From positions 62,001 to 126,000 of the forward strand of contig CAUYUJ010000203.1 of assembly GCA_963575745.1 (NCBI GenBank): a stretch of 64,000 bases of DNA, given 5' to 3'. The position numbers were made by a program, and so were the translations under genes. How positions within the stretch are numbered: position 1 is the stretch's first letter; each line of letters opens with the position of its first letter. This document shows, piece after piece, positions 9,980 to 18,959 of this stretch. The notes beneath the pieces are model-generated. The model did no database searches, had not been told where the DNA came from, and saw only the letters and a program-made list of their open reading frames with translations. The stretch comes from Prorocentrum cordatum. Lineage: Eukaryota > Sar > Dinophyceae > Prorocentrales > Prorocentraceae.

Positions 9980-10259
9980 TGGGTTGTTTTTTGTTGGGGG
10001 GGCTTCTCCCTACAGGGGTGGCTTCCCCTATGCGAAGCTGTGCCACTATTGGAGAGGCCTGACGGCCGGTGCCGCCGACCCTGAGTGAAAGGGCTAGGAG
10101 TGGGGGGAGGAAGCGGAGGAGGAGGAGGAGGAGGAGGAGGCGGAGAAGGAGGAGGAAAAGGAGGAGGAGGAGGATTTTTTGTGGCTGTTTTTTGTTGGGG
10201 GGGCTTCTCCCTCCAGGGGGGGCTTCTCCTGTGCGACGCTGTGCCACTATCTGAGGGCG
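9980..10259 (+). repeat. 72-bp direct repeats flanking a (GGA)n tract
   Basis: Positions about 9980-10056 and 10184-10259 are direct copies sharing TTTTTGTTGGGGGGGCTTCT and CTGTGCCACTAT. They bracket a (GGA)n microsatellite at 10100-10175. Past them, 10299-10375 has degenerate CGATCCT repeats. Confidence 0.75.
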
Positions 10260-10488
10260 CCGTACCTCGGCCCCCATCCCGCGCCCCTCGAGCCACCCTC
10301 GATCGACCCCTCGATCCTCGATCCTCGATCGGCCCTTCGACCTCGATCGATCCTAGATCCTCTGATCCTTCGACCTCGCCTGACCAGCTTGAGACATCTC
10401 CCGGTCCCTGCGTTTGGCACCGCCTCGCCTCGGTGCCGATCTCGAGGACTCCCTCCATTTCTGAGGGCACGTCCCTGAGACTGTCCTC

Positions 10489-10681
10489 ATTTTTGATGCT
10501 CGCCCCTCTAAGGGATAGTCAGAGCCCCGAATCATCAGGGGTAACTCGGGTCAGGGCTAACTCGGGTCAGGGCTAACTCGGGTTCCTTTTTTCGGGAATC
10601 CAAACCCGAGTTACCCCGGACCCGAGTTACCCCGGATAACTCGGGCGCCCAATTTTTGATGCTCGCCCATCTTAGGGATAG
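10489..10681. repeat. Hairpin flanked by 30-bp direct repeats
   Basis: Positions 10489-10518 and 10652-10681 are 30-bp direct repeats (TTTTTGATGCTCGCCC then GGGATAG) with two mismatches. Between them, three copies of GGSTAACTCGGGT face two complementary copies, CCCGAGTTACCCCGG, forming a hairpin with arms of about 35-45 nt. Confidence 0.8.
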
Positions 10682-10854
10682 GGATAGGTTCGAGGCTGGT
10701 TAGGGTCGGCCCCCTCGCGGGCCCCCCGCGCCCCGCCCTTCGGGGCGCAGGCTCCGTGCCGCACGAGAACGGCCGCATGGGCCACAAGGCCTCCGCTCTC
10801 TGCCGCCCGAGGGCCCGGTCCTTGCCTCCCCGCGCGGCTGCATCCCGCTCCTCC

Positions 10855-10899
10855 CTCCTCCTCCTCCCTCCTCCTCCTCCCTCCCTCCTCCTAAGACTC
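10855..10899. repeat. (TCC)n array with left target duplication of element 1
   Basis: CTC-rich microsatellite whose last 16 bases (10884-10899, CCTCCTCCTAAGACTC) recur exactly at 17758-17773, right after element 1. A further copy of the TAAGACTCC interruption occurs near 17890 within the array. Confidence 0.85.
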
Positions 10900-10900
10900 G

Positions 10901-10922
10901 TCCGTAGCCATTTTGGCTCAAG
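10901..10922 (+). other. Spliced leader at the 5' end of element 1
   Basis: Full 22-nt SL match, TCCGTAGCC through GGCTCAAG, beginning one base after the target repeat. The retroposed RNA was therefore a trans-spliced mRNA. Confidence 0.96.
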
Positions 10923-10942
10923 TCCGTAGTGTTTCACTCAAG
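10923..10942 (+). other. Decayed second SL copy
   Basis: TCCGTAGTGTTTCACTCAAG directly follows the intact SL and keeps its start (TCCGTAG) and end (CTCAAG) with a mutated middle. It fits an SL inherited from an earlier round, upstream of which a new SL was spliced. The following 10943-10985 matches element 2 after its SL pair, so this is the conserved element 5' UTR. Confidence 0.8.
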
Positions 10943-11101
10943 GACTGAGTATTTTGGCGTGGGGGAGCAGCGGCCCCCGAAGGCTTCCGTACCTCCTCTC
11001 TGCCTGCCCAGGCTGGAGGTACCTCTTACACGTGCTACATCGGGACCGTAAGTTCCCTTCAGCAGTTACCAGTTACATCACTTTGCAGCCTGCGAGGGCG
11101 G

Positions 11102-12190
11102 ATGTCTCAGGGTGATGGACGGGCCCCGAAGACGAGCAGGCACGCCCAGAAACGTCGTGCTGATGCGACGGATTGGGTATGCCGCTGGTGCGTCCACCCT
11201 GTGTCAGGCGCGGCTTGGTGGAACAGATCGGACAAAGTGTCATGTCAGAAATGTGGTGTCGCCAAGGCCTCTTCCTTCCTGGAGCCTCGGTTCAAGCACA
11301 CGGCGCCGTCGCAGAAGCAGCAGCGTGCCGACCGTGTGGCCTCTGCCGAGCCGCCGCCGCCATGGCATGCACGCAAGCTCGCGGAGCTGGAGAAGCAGCT
11401 GGCGGCGGCGCGGCAGCAGCTGGCCACCGGTGGGAAGACAGAGAGCAACGCAATGGAGGTCGACGTGGAGAGCGGTGAGCTGCCGCCGCAGACTACCGCT
11501 CAGATCCGAGTTCGCCTTGACGAGATCGATGAGGCCATGCGGGCTATCAAAGATCTCAAGGACCCCTGCTTCGAGAAGGCCAGAGAGGACTTTGAGGCGG
11601 AGCGTAAGCGGCTGCGGGTGGACTTGGAGGCGTCCAAGCCAGTGCCTGCGCAGCTGCGATCGTTGTCATTCCAGTCGGCTAAGTGGAATTCCAAGAAGGT
11701 CAAACACGAGGGCCTGTTGGCAGCCGCCAAGCAGGAGTTGCAGAAGCTGCAGGAGACCATCCGCGAGCAGGAGCAGTTGGTGGTCGAGGCCGAGCAGGCC
11801 ATCTTGCAGATTGCAGAGGAACAAACTAGGCTGGCGTCTACGGTGCCGAGGCCTCCACCGTCCTCCACTGAGGCGGGCGAGCTTGTGGCCGCCCTTGGCA
11901 TCACGGTCGACACGCTTGGAGGCATCTTGGCAGGACTCGGAGACGACGGTCAATTGCAAGCGAAATTGGACTCGGCCTTGGAAGAGGTGCGGGTACTTGA
12001 GGAACGTAAGCGACAGGGGCGGGCGGTACCCGAGGCAGCACAGCAGGAGAAGACTGAGCCGCAGCGGGGGGCCGCCCCACCTGACGATGCCAGGTCTGAG
12101 CCTGGGGGAGTCGACGTACCAACACCAGACGACACGGACCTGGAGGAGCTGCGAGCTTTTCTGGGGCGCTGGTGTCGCGGTGCAGCCTGA
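11102..12190 (+). CDS. Element 1 ORF1: zinc-finger, coiled-coil protein
   Basis: 362 codons from the ATG at 11102, 160 bp after the SL pair. A four-cysteine finger (CRWC near residue 28, CQKC near 49) has a Trp-rich loop, which suggests nucleic-acid binding. Residues about 90-120 and 150-330 are charged, heptad-rich coiled coil (for example LAELEKQLAAARQQL). The tail ends acidic, DDTDLEELRAFLGRW, as in element 3. LINE ORF1 proteins typically bind the element RNA; that role is inferred here. The frame is intact. Confidence 0.75.
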   Translation: MSQGDGRAPKTSRHAQKRRADATDWVCRWCVHPVSGAAWWNRSDKVSCQKCGVAKASSFLEPRFKHTAPSQKQQRADRVASAEPPPPWHARKLAELEKQLAAARQQLATGGKTESNAMEVDVESGELPPQTTAQIRVRLDEIDEAMRAIKDLKDPCFEKAREDFEAERKRLRVDLEASKPVPAQLRSLSFQSAKWNSKKVKHEGLLAAAKQELQKLQETIREQEQLVVEAEQAILQIAEEQTRLASTVPRPPPSSTEAGELVAALGITVDTLGGILAGLGDDGQLQAKLDSALEEVRVLEERKRQGRAVPEAAQQEKTEPQRGAAPPDDARSEPGGVDVPTPDDTDLEELRAFLGRWCRGAA

Positions 12191-12379
12191 GGCCGATGAG
12201 GCAGCGATCCGTGGGAGCGTTCGCAAGTTGGCCGAAGGGCTCAATGAATGGTCCAAGGTCCAGGGCCTGAACCGAGAAGCGAGCCAAGGTCCAGGTCCCC
12301 GCCTAGGGAGGGACGGCCTTCGGCACACACACGTTGTTGCTCTGCGCACTTCTCGGCACGTACTCTGTTTGTATGGTTG

Positions 12380-13475
12380 ATGGCTCTGGTTCGAACAGTG
12401 GGTGCCATGACGTCGCTGGGCACGGTAGCAGGGTCGCTTGCTGCGAATCCACTGTTCCAGGAGCCTGGCGGCAGTGGAGCTGCTGATGTGGTGGCCAGGG
12501 CGCGCTGCCTGGGTCGGAGCGGCGGCGGCAGAGCCAAGGGCCGTGGCAAGGGACTGGGAGGACGAGCCGCGGACGCGCGGGTGGCCGACGCCTCGTCCCA
12601 CGTCCGACCTCCTGCTCGAGACGTCGACGGACGTAGCGCCCCGAGCGGGAGGGCTGCCGCGGCCCAGGCGGGTCCGCGGCCGCTTGACTCCAGGCCCCGA
12701 CATGGTGCTGAGCTGGACGGGCCAAGCCATGGCGCTGGAGGCCTAGTGGCCAAAGGCCGTGGCAAGGGGCGAGCTAGGCGAGCCGCGGACGCGCGGGTGG
12801 TCGATGCCTCGCCTCTCGCCCCTGGGCCCACTCGGGCCGTCGACGGACGGAGCGCAGCCCCGAGTGGGGCCTTGGCCACAGAGCAGGCTGGTAGCAAGGG
12901 CAGCATCGCGACGTTGAATTGTTCGTCCGGGAAGCAGCTGCTCGAGTACATGGTGCACTGCAGTCACACAGTGGTCGCGGTGCAAGAACACCATGTTGCT
13001 CCTAATGATCTGGCTGATGCGCAGCACCGTTTGCTGGGCGCGGGCTGGCAAGGCATGTGGGCAGCAGCTAACCCCACTGGGCAATGGCGGCACGCAGGCA
13101 GGGCTAGCTGTATTGGCGAGGCCGAACGTCCTGATAACGCGTGGGCCGCGCCTGAACGGGCAGACCGAGCTGGCTGGTGGTCGAGCGTTGCCTGCCCAAG
13201 TCCACTGGGGAGTTCCTGGAGGAGTGGTGCTGGTCTCAGTGTATATGTGCGTCAATGAGGGTTGGTCAGACAATAACCTACACATCATGCAAGAGGTTAG
13301 CAGTTATTTGGAAAAATTGAATCATGCTGGCTACGATTGGATTGTGGCAGGAGATTTCAATATTGAAGCGTCGCAGTTTGGTGATATGCGGTGGCTGCAC
13401 GGGCTTGGCGGTATGCTTCGGGCTCCAGTTGCGACCGCATGTCGACAAGCTATGCCTGGTAGTTGCATCGACTAG
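12380..13475 (+). pseudogene. Element 1 ORF2 start: basic linker and EEP endonuclease (broken)
   Basis: A likely ORF2 ATG at 12380 (MALVRTVGAM) opens a Gly/Arg-rich linker, then an EEP-family endonuclease that would nick target DNA. Visible motifs: ATLNCSSG (Asn), VQEHH (catalytic Glu), VSVYM (Tyr) and AGDFNIE (Asp, Asn). The frame slips near 13080, where NGGTQAGLAVLA continues one frame over. A TAG at 13473-13475 follows GSCID, exactly where element 3 has Tyr (TIIDYF). After it comes FPHLPV, equivalent to the usual SDHxPV but without the Asp. Confidence 0.75.
12531..12900 (+). repeat. 215-bp internal tandem duplication in ORF2 linker
   Basis: 12531-12746 and 12747-12900 are tandem copies encoding KGRGKG then RAADARV and DGRSA twice. 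It lengthens the linker before the EEP nuclease; element 3 lacks it. Confidence 0.7.
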
Positions 13476-15892
13476 TTCCTCACATCGTCTAACTTGGTGA
13501 CACGTGTTGGGCAGCCGTGCGTACAGGAAGCGACTACCACTTTCCCACACTTGCCTGTGTACATGCCTATCAGTGGTAAGGACATCCAGTTGTATCATCG
13601 TGAACTTCGTGGGCCGCGTTCTGTGCCCAAGCAGCCGAGACCAGGATGTTCGAGGTTCCCATTATGTTGGCATGGAGTGGCACGTCTTATAGATGCCGCG
13701 TGTGACGATAGCAGTTTGCAAGTGGCATGGGATGCAGTGTTGAGCCACATCGAACTGGAGCTGCTTGCCAGGCATGACATCGCTGGTGCCAAGGTCGAGC
13801 CGTTCGTCGGAGCATGTGGCCCCGTCGAGTTCGAGAAGGTCAAGCTGCAGTGGCAACCGCAACAGAAACGTTCATACTTGTCGAAAGCAGCCAATGCGTG
13901 GAGTGTCGCGGCCAGGTGGGCACGACATATGCGTGGGGCGAAGGAAGCGATCACCAACGTCACGGCGTTGGTGAGTCACCAGCAAGAGACAGGCACGTTG
14001 GACACACCCCTTTATCACAAGCTGTCGAACTTGATGATTGAGCTTGGCCGTTTCGTGGCGAAGGTGTTGTCCGAGACGGCCGTGCTTAGCGAGCTCGACA
14101 GCTGGGCGTCTGACGTTTTTCTTTCAGGAATGGAGTTCCTTGTCTATCCAGAATTCGATGCAGTGCTAGATGCGATCGAAGCCAAAGCAGCGGAGCTTGC
14201 TGAGGCACGCAGCCAGAAGACCGCCAAAGCCTGGAGGGACTGGGCGGCAGCTAGCTTCATTAATGGTGCGCGTTTCGCGCATAGGCACACGAGGGGGAGG
14301 GCGTTGCAGGAGGTGGTTAATGCAAATGTGACTGCTCGCACGCCGGCCCAGCCGCATCAGTTAGCCGATAAGGCCATGCGGGAGTGGGACAATATCTGGA
14401 CGATGCATGATGTTGCCGCCCCACAGTTGCCAGCAGAAGCGCAGGACTGGGAAGAGCTCCCACCTTTGACTGTGCTAGACGTGCAGCGCGCCATTCTTCA
14501 GTTTCCATGGGCGACGGGAGTCGGCCAGTTTAGCTTCGCACCCCGCAGTCTTATTTTCCTGAGCAATTCAGGCCTGGCGGCCGTTGCCAAGCTATTCATG
14601 AAGTGTGAAAGTCTCTTGATCTGGCCATCTTGTAGACTGCTGACGCAGCCAGTTCGCCTCCCCAAGGCGTCAGGGGGATGCAGATTGATAGCGCTCTTGA
14701 ACACGCTTCTGAGAGTCTGGGGTAGAGCCCGCAGGCCCATGGCGGCCGCCTGGGAGGTCGAGCATGACCTCGAATGTTTCTGGGGGGCGGGAGCTGGTAG
14801 GTCGAGCTCGGACAGCGCGTTTTCTTTGAATCTTGATGCTGAGATAGCGCGCGGGATAGGAGAGGACAGCCTCACAGTCTTTATCGATATGCTGAAATGC
14901 TATGAGACTGTCATTTTGCAGAGCCTGCTTCACGAGGCTAGGCTGAATCAGTTCCCGATGAGATTAGCATGGATGACGATCCAGACATACTTGCAACCTC
15001 GCTGCCTGCGTGCCTTTGCTTCGCTGCCTGTGCCAGTGCATTCCAATCAGGGAATCCTAGCAGGCTGTTCTTTGGCCACTACAATGCTTCGGGTCCTTTT
15101 GCATAGAAGCCTGCAGGATAGCATGACTATATGCCCCACGGTCAAGCCACGATCTCTGATCGATGACGTGAGCTTCCACTGGACTGGTGAACGGGCCAGG
15201 GTGGGAGAGCACGACGGTCAGGCCAGAGACTTGGCCAATGCAGTTCACAGCTTTTGCCTTAGCGTGAGGCCGCTAGGGTTAGTAGTCCAGCCGAGCAAGT
15301 CAGGGTTCGTTGCGAACACGACTCGAGGTCGATATAGATTCGCTCGATTAGTCAAGCTTCTTCGTATGAGAGCGAAGCGAGCGATGCGCAATTTAGGGCA
15401 CGAGATGCACGGCACTAGGGTCTTGCGTGTGCAAGAAAAGACGCGTCTTAAGAATCTCACGGCTCGTAGGCGCAAAGTGTGGGGATTGAAGCACGCCGCG
15501 GGGGAGGCCGTGAAATCTTTGTGGAGGGCGGGGCTCCTCCCAGCTGGCGGCCATGGCGCTGGAGTGTCTGGGATATCCGGCACGGCTATTCGAAAGCTTC
15601 GAACGTTCGCTGGAGGCATGTGCGGGGCCAAGCCCAAGGCGTCGCTCACTCTGTTTTTAGCAACGCAGCGAGACGACAGGTTCGATTCCATTTTTGATGC
15701 GACGGTTCCTCTGGTGGTTAGGTTTGCTTCGTTCATCTGGGACAATAGGGTCGCGCCTGGGCGGCTCCGTAGAGCATGGGATGCGGTCAAGGCCAAGCTC
15801 GACCATCGCACCTCGTGGACCAGAGCTCGTGGCCCCATCGGCTCTGTTTGGGTCACGCTTCTGCGAGTGGGTTGGACGATGTTTTTCTCCAA
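13476..15892 (+). pseudogene. Element 1 ORF2 reverse transcriptase
   Basis: About 800 codons open after the TAG, in the same frame as the end of the EEP domain. A long linker (to about 14580) precedes the RT core. Finger motif LPKASGGCRLI is near 14655. Motif A is FIDMLKCYETV, with the catalytic Asp at 14886. Motif B is NQGILAGCSLAT. Motif C is SLIDDV, with the Asp pair at 15162-15167, so the usual F/YxDD is LIDD. Motif D is LVVQPSKSG. It would copy element RNA by target-primed synthesis. The frame slips at the T run near 15890 and continues in the next frame. Homologous to the RT of element 2. Confidence 0.85.
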
Positions 15893-17190
15893 CAGTGCTT
15901 GTGGACGATCGAGGTCGCCACGTCGATTTAGTGAGGAATTGCCCAGGTGATGTGAAAGCCTTCTTGGAGGAAGGCCTTCGCCGCTGGCAGGTATATAGGA
16001 TCCTTCAGCACCTTCCCAACAGCCTTGGAGAGAGCTGCTGGAGGAGGGGAATGCGGAAAGCAGTTCTTGCAGTGAGAGACGTTGCGAGGCGAGGCGCCTT
16101 GCGAACGCTCTGGTCGTCAGGAGTTTGGACCCCCGAGCGGTTGCACAGCATAGGTCTTCGCAGTTCCCCGCAGTGTTTCGTGTGCAAGCAGGCGATTGGC
16201 AACGAGTCCCATCAATGGTTCGAGTGCGAAGCCATGTTAGAAGGATTGGACGTGACAGTTCCTGATCGTGTCCTCGAGCTTAGGACGGCCATCAAGGCCA
16301 AGCATAATTCGCAGTCTGGAGCGGATCAATTTTATCTCAGCTTCGGTTTGCCGCCTGAGCCGCCAGCGCTGTCGCCCCCGAGCGACGTGTACCCTGTGAT
16401 GGGATGGGGGGACTGGCGTGGGCGATGGGGGCGGAGGGTGTTCGCGGACGGAAGCGGCCAAGCGTCGTCGATCCCAGAGCTGGCCCGCTGCGGCTGGTCA
16501 GTGGTAGAAGTCGACGATGCGGGCAATGTTTTGCGTGCAATTTTTGGCGCGCCCCCAGGAGCGGTACAGACGGTGCCGCGAGCGGAGCACTACGCAGCGC
16601 TCAAGGCAGTAGAAGTTGCGCAGCAGCCAGCGATTGTCGTTTCAGATCACCTGAATCTGGTGCGAGAGGGGTGTGCTTGGTCGGAGGCAGCTGCCTCGTC
16701 TAGTGGCCGTCGCGCTGCGGTGTGGGAAAACATTCGTCGGATCTGTTCGGAGGCTCCTCCTACCTTCGAGTGGGTCCCAGCCCACGGAGATCTCTCGGCG
16801 GTCTTGGAGGCCCCTGATTGCGATTTTGTCCGTTTCGTTGCGCACGAGTGGGCAGACTTCTTCGCCGAGCGTGGGGCTCTGGTGCACTCTACAGGCCAGA
16901 CCATGCAGGACTATTATATGCAAGCCATGAAGGCGGCCAAGGACCATTCCCATGTGTTTGCATGGATGGCCCAAGCAGCCGCCAAAAAGAAGGTGGAGCT
17001 CCAGCCCAGGGAAGTTGTGCCGTCTCAGGTCTGTCGTGTCGTCACCACCCCCCTGGTTGTGCTGGACTCGCATGAACTTCGATATTGCGAGAGCCTGTCA
17101 GAAAACAGGTGCCTGAATTGTAACAGGTTCGCGAGGACTCCCGACTCCTTAAGGCCCTTCGAGCGAGGCGATGCGAGCCCACGGATCTCC
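15893..17190 (+). pseudogene. Element 1 ORF2 zinc knuckle and RNase H
   Basis: Continues the RT one frame over. A zinc knuckle CFVCKQ...SHQWFEC (about 16176-16235) is of the kind found after LINE RTs. RNase H follows: FADGSG (first Asp, about 16443), PRAEHYAAL (Glu), VVSDHLN (Asp), WVPAHGD (His) and HEWADFFAERGA (final Asp). All catalytic acids are present. RNase H would remove the RNA strand during cDNA synthesis. The frame is lost again near 17190. Confidence 0.82.
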
Positions 17191-17591
17191 TGCGAGCGAT
17201 GGCGACGCGTTATTTCGCCCTCACCCCCGAGCGCTATCGGCACGCCTCGCTTGCGGCGGACGCCGCCGTGCGCGCTGCAGGCCTTGATGAAGGCCCAGGG
17301 CCCCCTGGAGGCCCGCCTGCGGGAGGGGGAGTGGGGGCTAACGTCGTCGCCGTCGGGGTCGATCGGGAGGTGGAATTGTATTCGGAACTTGGCCACGGTG
17401 TGGAGCGTTTCGGTTCCACGGTCATCTGCCTCTGCTGTGGGGCTTTCAGTGTGGCTGGAGGCCGCATCCGCAAGCTGCGTGCCCAGTGCAAGGGGCACTC
17501 GGACGTAGCTTCCACGCGTGCGAACGAGGAGATGCAGATCTCCCGTGCGTTGCGCGGGCTGCACCCCCGATCGGGGGACCCTTGCCCATGA
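17191..17591 (+). pseudogene. Element 1 ORF2 C-terminal paired-Cys module
   Basis: After RNase H, the upstream frame carries a first Cys cluster (RYCESLSENRCLNC, 17090-17125, then ISCERW). The next frame carries CLCCGAF, a distant Cys (QCKGH) and the ending RALRGLHP. Element 2 has the same arrangement (CRVC; CMSC; RKC; RGLHP). This looks like a conserved double zinc-binding module ending in L-R-G-L-H-P. It resembles nothing I can name; its role is unknown. Confidence 0.65.
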
Positions 17592-17757
17592 TGCCCTCGA
17601 CGCCAGGTCTCCTCCGTCGGCCTTCCGACGCGGCGGGGACGGCGCTGTCGAGGACTAGCGGCACGGTGCGATGGCTCGTGGCCTCGCCGTGTTGCTTCCA
17701 ACTTCCTTCCCGCTGAAGCGGGTCCGCACGCTCGGACTCGCTCTTCATCGCTCGCTG

Positions 17758-17973
17758 CCTCCTCCTAAGACTCCTTCCTCCTCCTCCTCCTCCCCCCTCC
17801 TCCTCCTCCTCCTCCTCCTCCTTCTCCTTCTTTTCCTCCATCTCAGACCTCCTTCCTCCTCCCTCCCTCCTCCTCCCTCCTCCTCCTCCTAAGACTCCTT
17901 CCTCCTCCCTCCCTCCCTCCCTCCCTCCCTCCCCTCCCTCCCTCCCTCCCTCTCTCCCCCCCTCCTCCCCCAG
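17758..17973. repeat. (TCC)n microsatellite with right target duplication
   Basis: Starts with CCTCCTCCTAAGACTC (17758-17773), the exact match of 10884-10899, then runs as TCC/TCCC repeats. The TAAGACTCC interruption recurs at about 17890. Confidence 0.9.
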
Positions 17974-18215
17974 AGACGAACCGAAAGCAAACTGCCAGAA
18001 ACATATGGACACACACACACAGACACCGATATAAATGCACACGCACACACATCCCAGGATTCCGTTCTATATCCCCCCATTTGTTCTTGACGTTCGTCTT
18101 CCCCCCAGTCCCCATCATGATTCCCAGGCCTTCCCCGGGAATCGACGATCATTTGTGACTGCGTCCTTTCCTCTTCCCTCCGAATTTGCGTTGAAGAAAA
18201 TACAAGGAAAATAAA

Positions 18216-18361
18216 CGTTTGGCGCTCCGCGCGGACTCTTTTGGATCTGCGCTGGGCCCCCTCGGCGGCGCCTCCAGCTCCGCCCCTGGCGCGCTCCGCG
18301 CGCCAGAGAGGGGGGGGGGTGTCCGGCGCAGATCCAAGAAATCCGCGCAGAACGCCACAAG
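18216..18361. repeat. GC-rich hairpin family F, copy 3
   Basis: The clearest copy. Left arm GGCGCTCCGCGCGGACTC then TTGGATCTGCGCTGG. The right arm is its inverse, CCGGCGCAGATCCAAGAAAT then CCGCGC. The core holds the palindrome TGGCGCGCTCCGCGCGCCA. Confidence 0.85.
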
Positions 18362-18959
18362 TTTTTGTTTATTGTTTTTGATTCGTCTTCTACGCGAGCG
18401 GGGAAGGAGGAAGAAAGCACACAGATAATGATCGTCGATTCCCGGAGAAGGTATGTGAACAATCATTGGTTGTGGGGGGAGGAGGGAGCGAGAGGTGTGA
18501 GACACGGGGTGCTGTCTCTTCAAAACGTGAGAGTGCAAGCGCAGCCCTGGTAAAAGGGGTGGGGCTGACAGGCGCCCCGTATTGGAGCACAAACCAGAAA
18601 TCGGAGCTTTGGGAATCAAGCGCTCAAACGCTCCTCCTGCTCCTCCCGAGTCCAGGATCGATCGGTGTACTTACACTGTTGCTGGGCTCAGGTTGGGCCC
18701 TACCAGAGGCGAGGGAACTCTGCAGATCTCGCCGCCCTACGGCAGGCCGAAGAGGGGACATCTTCCGATGCCGACACGCCCCTCCCCCGTGCTCGCCCTG
18801 CCCGGCCTCCCTTGTCTCCACGGCTTGGTCCGCCTCGGCGTCCTGGTCGGAGCACGCCGCGTGAGAGGTCTAGGGAGCAGCGGCATCGGCAGATGCATGG
18901 ACATAGACAGGTAGATATGTGTATATAAGACGTGTATATATATACATACATACTCACAT
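18362..18959. other. No gene seen
   Basis: Ends in a TATA/CATA-rich stretch (18905-18960). No supported gene. Confidence 0.5.

Larger units (their letters stand above)
10900..17757 (+). mobile_element. LINE-like non-LTR retrotransposon, element 1, SL at the 5' end
   Basis: 6.86 kb between 16-bp direct repeats (10884-10899 and 17758-17773) in a TCC microsatellite. Order: SL, decayed second SL, 5' UTR, ORF1 (zinc finger and coiled coil), EEP endonuclease, RT, zinc knuckle, RNase H, paired-Cys C-terminus, about 166 bp of 3' UTR. No poly(A) tail remains. The first base, G at 10900, is neither SL nor target repeat. At least three frameshifts and one stop make ORF2 inactive as it stands, but the gene order is complete. 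Confidence 0.88.

Noticed and set aside
10901-10960. SL-RNA gene
   Set aside because: The SL is followed by a decayed SL and an ORF1 leader, not by a splice donor and Sm-site RNA body; the same holds at 44483 and 6827.
10943-10963. Third SL relic (GACTGAGTATTTTGGCG)
   Set aside because: Only the ATTTTGGC part matches; element 2 does not keep the match at the aligned position, so chance or ordinary 5' UTR is more likely.
15676-15700. tRNA-like box B (GGTTCGATTCC)
   Set aside because: It lies inside the RT coding frame and no cloverleaf can be drawn around it.
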